The translations under genes and the position numbers were made by a program. Shown here piece by piece: positions 58,456 to 64,000 of a stretch of 64,000 nt of DNA (within the stretch, counting starts at the first letter, position 1; each line of letters begins with the position of its first letter). This DNA comes from Argopecten irradians (Eukaryota; Mollusca; Bivalvia; Pectinida; Pectinidae), in NCBI RefSeq assembly GCF_041381155.1, contig NC_091144.1, positions 34,697,262-34,761,261 of the forward strand, in the 5' to 3' direction. The notes under the pieces were generated by a model. It ran no database searches. It was not told the DNA's origin and saw only the letters and a list, made by a program, of their open reading frames with translations.

Positions 58456-59366
58456 TCAAACAAGTACGATAAAATGCAAACAAATGTTTTATAATGGTTT
58501 GCATAATCATTACTTTGCTCCATTAGCAGTAATAGGCACCAATTGTAGCTCTAAAGACGACACCATTTTCTGTCTAAAAGTCTTTTGAGCTACAATATTG
58601 CAGCTACGTTTCATGGTGTGACCTTATGAACTCATTTCACTAGTACTATAAATGTAAATACAATAATTATTAGCAGTACTGCCAAAAATATTTCAGCTTT
58701 TAATTGTAATTGTAAAATCAAAACCAATGCATTTTAAGAAATTAAATTCTCAAAATAATGGTAAGTTTTGGTGTTGAATAAAATATTAAAAGCTCCTCTT
58801 GATATGTGAGTATGGCTTTCTGATTGGCCTATTCATTTTTTCATTCCACGATGAAAAAAAATCGAGAATGGAGCAGAAACCCGACGTTATCGTGACGTCA
58901 CAATAAAAACATTGACGTTGCGTATTGATTTGGAACAAAAAATCAATGGAATCGTACGTGTTAACGTATTTCATTTTATAAAGTAGCATGGAAAATTAAT
59001 TATAAGCTTTGAAGTCACTATTTTTTAATTTCATTGGTTTATGAAATAATTTTTTTGCAAACTTTTGTGAGAATCCGCTACGCTAACGCTTAATTGATTT
59101 ATTTGCAATATTTTTTATTACTATTTTATTTTATTCAATTTAGATAAAAATAATCCGGTCATTTCCGAAACAGTTTTTATCTCAATAATATACATCACTA
59201 CCGATAACACATCATAGATCCTACGTTAATTCATTCACACCTGAAAACATATTTAGACTCTTCTAAATCAAAGAATAGACCAGTCCATTATGAAATATCA
59301 GGGGGGAATGAGTAAAGCAAACATTTAGAGGGCTGTCTGGGTTGATCTAAGGGGATGTGCTCAATA
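58456..59366. other. Non-coding AT-rich stretch
   Basis: No supportable gene. It includes a TGACGTCACAA motif near 58893. Confidence 0.5.
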
Positions 59367-59374
59367 TTACGTCA
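59367..59374 (+). promoter_or_regulatory. CRE-like site upstream of the Gly/Tyr peptide gene
   Basis: TTACGTCA, about 80 bp before the TATA box. It matches a CREB/ATF half-palindrome and its position is plausible for a proximal element. No functional evidence. Confidence 0.35.
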
Positions 59375-59453
59375 CGGCGGTGTGGCAGAAAAAGGCGGAA
59401 GTGCTGCTGGACAAATAGGGACGGTCTGGTCACGGAGCGTCTAGTCTAACCAG

Positions 59454-59460
59454 TATAAAT
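59454..59460 (+). promoter_or_regulatory. TATA box of the Gly/Tyr peptide gene
   Basis: TATAAAT, 48 bp before a clear splice donor (GCAAG|GTAAGT at 59508/59509). The implied non-coding exon 1 starts near 59485. Confidence 0.65.
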
Positions 59461-59912
59461 GGCCAAAATAGAACCTTACGGACCATTCACCTGTTATTAC
59501 AGTGCAAGGTAAGTCTGCTCTACTAACATTTTTTCTTGTGTTTTTATTTGTTGTATAGTGACAACGAGTACAGTAATACAATGGACAAATCTTATGAATA
59601 AATAATAAAACTTATAAATCACTGCTTGGATTTTTACATACATGTACATGTACCTATAGCAGTAAAGAAGAATAGATTTATTTTGGTCTAGGATCAACTA
59701 TTTATGTCAACGTACCAAGAGAATAATGATTACTAAATTCTTACAAACTCATGATTTCGATATACATGGATGTTTTTGTTCACACCTTGCTATTTCGATT
59801 TAATGTATTTTTATTTGTTGACATAGCATGACAATTCGTAGAGAATCACATTTACAATTAACATGTTATATAATGTTTTACTTTCTATAAAGAATCCATC
59901 AAACCAGTCAAG

Positions 59913-60086
59913 ATGAACAAGACTTTGATGCTTATCCTTATCCCCTGTCTGGTGGCCTTCGTGGCGGCCCAGTATTACCAGCCAGGATACGGTGTGGGAG
60001 GATATGGAGGACCTGGGTATTACTATAACTACGCCCTACAGAGCGCACAGGGAGCCAAGACCAGCAACCTTCTCAACTTCGGTTAG
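59913..60086 (+). CDS. Small secreted Gly/Tyr-rich peptide, 57 aa
   Basis: MNKTLMLILIPCLVAFVAAQ is a strong signal peptide, probably cleaved before QYY. The mature part of about 38 aa is Tyr/Gly-rich (QYYQPGYGVGGYGGPGYYYN) and then polar (ALQSAQGAKTSNLLNFG), ending TAG at 60084. A 5'UTR intron is visible: donor GCAAG|GTAAGT at 59508 and acceptor CTATAAAG| at 59892. Gly/Tyr-rich secreted peptides in molluscs include shell-matrix, adhesive and some antimicrobial proteins. Composition alone cannot choose among these. The final codon and stop (TTCGGTTAGT) also look like a donor, so the protein could continue in another exon. An AATAAA at 60427 fits the short version. Confidence 0.75.
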   Translation: MNKTLMLILIPCLVAFVAAQYYQPGYGVGGYGGPGYYYNYALQSAQGAKTSNLLNFG

Positions 60087-60180
60087 TTTTGCAACATTTC
60101 ATAACATTTACAATTCAATGACACGAATATATTTCGTTTGCTTTATTATGTATCACACTTATCAACAACCAGGTTCATTT

Positions 60181-60232
60181 ACATCCTCGATACTCCAAGG
60201 GTTCCGATCACGGTCCGTCTTCCGGTTTCCAG
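60181..60232 (+). mobile_element. Terminal fragment of MITE family D
   Basis: CATCCTCGATACTCCAAGGG, then 'ttccgatcacggtccgt', match the left end of 53517-53815. Confidence 0.6.
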
Positions 60233-60325
60233 GATAGTTCGTTTAAGGCACGAATATAAAATGATTTTCTACATATAATGTTTACTATCTACATAAAAAG
60301 ACCAAATTTGTCTCTTCAGACCACA

Positions 60326-60368
60326 GGTTTACGACGCACATTTTTTTTTCTCGCGCGTCGTAAACCTA
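60326..60368. other. Short perfect hairpin
   Basis: AGGTTTACGACGC and GCGTCGTAAACCT, a 13-bp perfect stem, with a T-rich loop between them. It lies in the probable 3'UTR of the Gly/Tyr peptide gene. Confidence 0.7.
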
Positions 60369-61253
60369 TGTTCAGACATTTCATACCCGGTAGAGCTAAC
60401 GTTAAGTTAGCGGAATTATAATTGTGAATAAAGACGGAGTTTAATATGAAATTATTCATAAAAACCATGATAATTGTAAAGGAAATAAATAAAATGGCAA
60501 ACGGAAAATCTTGTAACAATGTACTTAAACCGTAATTATATATGACGTATTGTTTTTAATTATTATAAATCCTTATTAAATCAGTTAATAAAAACAGACA
60601 GACGTGAAAAACAGACATGCATTTATAAGCATTTGAATGTATTTAAAATGATATTTAAAATGTCATGATTAGAAAACTGTATTAAAACCTATATGCTGTG
60701 ACTTGGCTGAGGAGCGCTCTAAATCTATCGCCAATTGAGTATTGGAATTTTAATTTCTGCTATGGGGATAACGCCCAACTAAATAAAAAAAGACCTTCGA
60801 ACAGCCCCTAGTGTATACAAGATTGAGCCCAGGATAGAATTTTAATCCGGCCGCCGATTGGCTGGCTAATTATGAATTTCAAAAGTAAAAATGTTTTCTG
60901 ACAGGTAATTATTCCTATATAACCATGATATGAATTTGGAAATTCACATTGAGATTTAGGTTCAAAATATCAACTTTGATAATGAATAGGTAAAAACATT
61001 AGAATTTCAGTATTTTTAGTGCAAAATGCGCCTGATTTCAATAAAGCTACCCTGGTTGGAGTTTGAGCAGAAGGACCCAAACTTTTTTTTTCTATTTAGT
61101 GTTATATGAGAACCTAAACTTTAATTATAGAACACCATAGCTAACTAATATTCCTTTGTTTTAATAATACAGTACAAAACTTTAACAAAGTTTAACACTG
61201 TGGTCTATGTAAAATTATTTAGTTGGTTGCTCTCTATAGCGAACGCAACCGGA

Positions 61254-62268
61254 AGTATAAGAGTCAGTCACTGGAGCCGAGTAAGTTCATAGATACAAAG
61301 GTAAGTCGCCAAGTTTTAGAATAATACTTGTCACTGTGACCATTCCGTTTTATTTAGAATTGGCCAGTAAGTTAATGGTACATATAACGTAGATGCAGGT
61401 AATTAGCACGGCTATAAACGTGTGGCATGTGCGTTTCACATCAGATGGGTACGATCACATGGGTGCGCGGTGCAAGGTCTCCTCAGTTGTCAGAATTTAG
61501 TTCACGGAACTGTATGCATGTTCCGGTTTAGGTGAACCAGGAATTAGGTATTAGGTGGGGGGGAGTACAATTGGTGGAAGGGGTGGGGGGGGTGTTCATC
61601 GCAGGTAAGCCAATTTAACTAATTGTACTGATTAATTGTAATATTAGGGCTAATAAGTTTATTAAAAGTATGCATTTTATGTTATAATGATGAAAAATAC
61701 CATGTTGTGAATATTTTTTTCTGTTAATGAAACATATTAATGGTGTTTCAGGGTCATTCAAGATTTCCGGAAATATATGTTGGTTGCACAGATTCCAGTC
61801 ACGGACAAAGACATGCATCTTTTGTGCTCATTACAGGTTTGATCTTTGTTTAATTTGTTTTATTTTAAACAGAAAAGGCTCTGGAACCATGTTCCTGGTA
61901 AATTTGAATATGTAAAAGGTTTGGTATATCTGGTTTTCTTCCAAAATCTTGACATTTTCTATATTATGGGGTACTTGGATATGTAATGGATTATCTCCCC
62001 TTGGCTGGGGACTTTTCCTATTTTTTCATTATATTCAGAAAGTTTAATGATGTAACCAATAATTAACTTAAACAACATTAATACTATTTCAATATTTAAT
62101 ACATAATTTGCAATTAATCAACACAGTGTGTAAGTTCAATATTTCATGTTTTCAGAATTACTCCGCGGGTGACTGTCCGAAGGTGAAGCCCTGTCCTGGA
62201 CAAACCACTTGACCGATTAAGTTCATATTACAGATTTGACATACAGCCGAAATACACTTTACATCATA
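61254..62268 (+). other. Possible transcription unit in repeat copy 1
   Basis: In order: TATAAGAG (61257); a donor ACAAAG|GTAAGT (about 61301); an acceptor GTTTCAG|GGTCATTC (about 61750); a donor-like TTACAG|GTTTGA (about 61845); an acceptor TGTTTTCAG|AATTACTCC (about 62155); and a donor CATAG|GTGAGT (62268). The last exon-like segment can read NYSAGDCPKVKPCPGQTT then stop, in phase with a short frame starting MLVAQIPVTDKD in the middle one, giving only 38 codons. The coding claim is weak. A non-coding RNA, or no transcript, is equally possible. The layout (TATA, short leader, donor) echoes the peptide gene at 59454-59509. Confidence 0.3.
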
Positions 62269-62790
62269 GGTGAGTATTGGAATTTTAATTTCTGCTATGG
62301 GGATAAACCAACTAAATAAAAAAAGACCTTCGAAATGGCCCCTGTGTATACAAGATTGAGCCCAGGATAGAATTTTAATCCGGCCGCCGATTGGCTGGCT
62401 AATTATGAATTTCAAAAGTAAAAATGTTTTCTGACAGGTAATTATTCCTAGATAACCATGATATGAATTTGGAAATTCACATTGAGATTTAGGTTCAAAA
62501 TATCAACTTTGATAATGAATAGGTAAAAACATTAGAATTTCAGTATTTTTTAGTGCAAAAAAATGCGCCTGATTTCAATATAGCTACCCTGGTTAGAGTT
62601 TGAGCAGAAGGACCCAAACTTATTTTTCTATCTAGTATTATATGAGAACCTAAACTTTAATTAAAGAACACAATAGCTAACTAATATTCCTTTGTTTTAA
62701 TAATACAGTACAAAACTTTAACAAAGTTTTAACACTGTGGTCTATGTAAAATTATTTAGTTGGTTGCTCTCTATAGCGAACGCAACCGGA

Positions 62791-63805
62791 AGTATAAGAG
62801 TCAGTCACTGGAGCCGAGTAAGTTCATAGATACAAAGGTAAGTCGCCAAGTTTTAGAATAATACTTGTCACTGTGACCATGCATGCAGTTTATTTAGAAT
62901 TGGCCAGTAAGTTAATGGTACATATAACGTAGATGCAGGTAATTAGCACGGCTATAAACGTGTGGCATGTGCGTTTCACATCAGATGGGTACGATCACAT
63001 GGGTGCGCGGTGCAAGGTCTCCTCAGTTGTCAGAATTTAGTTCACGGAACTGTATGCATGTTCCGGTTTAGGTGAACCAGGAATTAGGTGGGGGGGGGGG
63101 AGTACAATTGGTGGAAGGGGTGGGGGGGGTGTTCATCGCAGGTAAGCCAATTTAACTAATTGTACTGATTAATTGTAATATTAGGGCTAATAAGTTTATT
63201 AAAAGTATGCATTTTATGTTATAATGATGAAAAATACCATGTTGTGAATATTTTTTTCTGTTAATGAAACATATTAATGGTGTTTTAGGGTCATTCAAGA
63301 TTTCCGGAAATATATGTTGGTTGCACAGATTCCAGTCACGGACAAAGACATGCATCTTTTGTGCTCATTACAGGTTTGATCTTTGTTTAATTTGTTTATT
63401 TTAAACAGAAAAGGCTCTGGAACCATGTTCCTGGTAAATTTGAATATGTAAAAGGTTTGGTATATCTGGTTTTCTTCCAAAATCTTGACATTTTCTATAT
63501 TATGGGGTACTTGGATATGTAATGGATTATCTCCCCTTGGCTGGGGACTTTTTCCTATTTTTTCATTATATTCAGAAAGTTTAATGATGTAACCAATAAT
63601 TAACTTAAACAACATTAATACTATTTCAATATTTAATACATAATTTGCAATTAATCAACACAGTGTGTAAGTTCAATATTTCATGTTTTCAGAATTACTC
63701 CGCGGGTGACTGTCCGAAGGTGAAGCCCTGTCCTGGACAAACCACTTGACCGATTAAGTTCATATTACAGATTTGACATACAGCCGAAATACACTTTACA
63801 TCATA
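62791..63805 (+). other. Possible transcription unit in repeat copy 2
   Basis: Same signals as copy 1, shifted by about 1537 bp: TATAAGAG near 62793, donor near 62837, acceptor near 63286, donor-like near 63374, acceptor near 63692, donor 63805. All splice-like dinucleotides are conserved between copies, but the copies are so similar overall that this is not evidence of selection. Confidence 0.3.
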
Positions 63806-64000
63806 GGTGAGTATTGGAATTTTAATTTCTGCTATGGGGATAAACCAACTAAATAAAAAAAGACCTTCGAAATGGCCCCTGTGTATACAAGATTGAGCCC
63901 AGGATAGAATTTTAATCCGGCCGCCGATTGGCTGGCTAATTATGAATTTCAAAAGTAAAAATGTTTTCTGACAGGTAATTATTCCTAGATAACCATGATA

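Larger units (their letters stand above)
60736..64000 (+). repeat. ~1.54-kb tandem duplication, two full and one partial copy
   Basis: Copies start at about 60736, 62269 and 63806 (period 1533-1537 bp) and are nearly identical. They differ mainly by small indels in G-runs and A-runs, for example AGGTATTAGGTGGG against AGGTGGGGGGG near 61550 and 63090. The copy boundary falls at CATAG|GTGAGTATTGG, which looks like an exon-donor junction. The third copy runs out of the window. Near-identity means a recent duplication or ongoing homogenisation. Confidence 0.93.

Noticed and set aside
61727..61915. 62-codon Cys-containing frame in repeat copy 1
   Set aside because: All three frames are open over the exon-like segment, the frame runs past a donor-like site, and the second copy has a different frame after an indel. 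Too weak to call.

Overview
This is an animal nuclear DNA window: AT-rich and intron-bearing, with consensus GT/AG splice sites and no bacterial gene packing. The repeat fraction is high and includes a tRNA-derived SINE, non-LTR retrotransposons, many MITE families and hairpin-bearing tandem arrays. Together these look like a marine mollusc, most likely a bivalve such as a scallop. That placement rests on remembered repeat types and is an inference.

Only three host genes can be supported. (1) A complete ornithine aminotransferase gene lies on the minus strand, with eight coding exons between 33702 and 24181 that sum to 1314 nt (437 codons plus stop). The PLP lysine and all splice phases are intact. 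(2) A two-exon plus-strand gene (47330-51861) encodes a 257-aa secreted cysteine-rich protein of unknown family. It has a TATA box and a 12-copy 21-bp array just upstream. (3) A small secreted Gly/Tyr-rich peptide gene (59913-60086) has a visible TATA box and a 5'UTR intron. Downstream of it is a roughly 1.54-kb tandem repeat (60736 to the window end) with splice-like signals in each copy.

Layout: 1-5.7 kb is AT-rich with MITEs and a TTAA-flanked 888-bp inverted-repeat element. 5.9-7.7 kb is a decayed RT-only LINE. 8.4-14.5 kb is a nearly full-length LINE (ORF1, APE endonuclease, RT, Cys/His tail) with three single-base frameshifts and a MITE inside ORF1. 15.5-18.8 kb is a 3.24-kb non-autonomous DNA transposon with array-bearing terminal repeats and a 6-bp target duplication. 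19.1-19.9 kb is a 51-bp satellite. 22-34 kb holds the aminotransferase gene. 34-46 kb is transposon-rich. 47-52 kb is the Cys-rich gene. 53-58 kb is MITEs and hairpin duplications. 59-64 kb is the small peptide gene and the tandem duplication.

The most unusual observation is in the aminotransferase gene. Three large minisatellites, and a small fourth one, are built from copies of the gene's own splice sites together with the adjacent exon bases. The first coding intron consists almost entirely of about 44 copies of its 5' splice junction followed by about 24 copies of its 3' splice junction. The fourth intron contains about 80 copies of its 3' splice junction.
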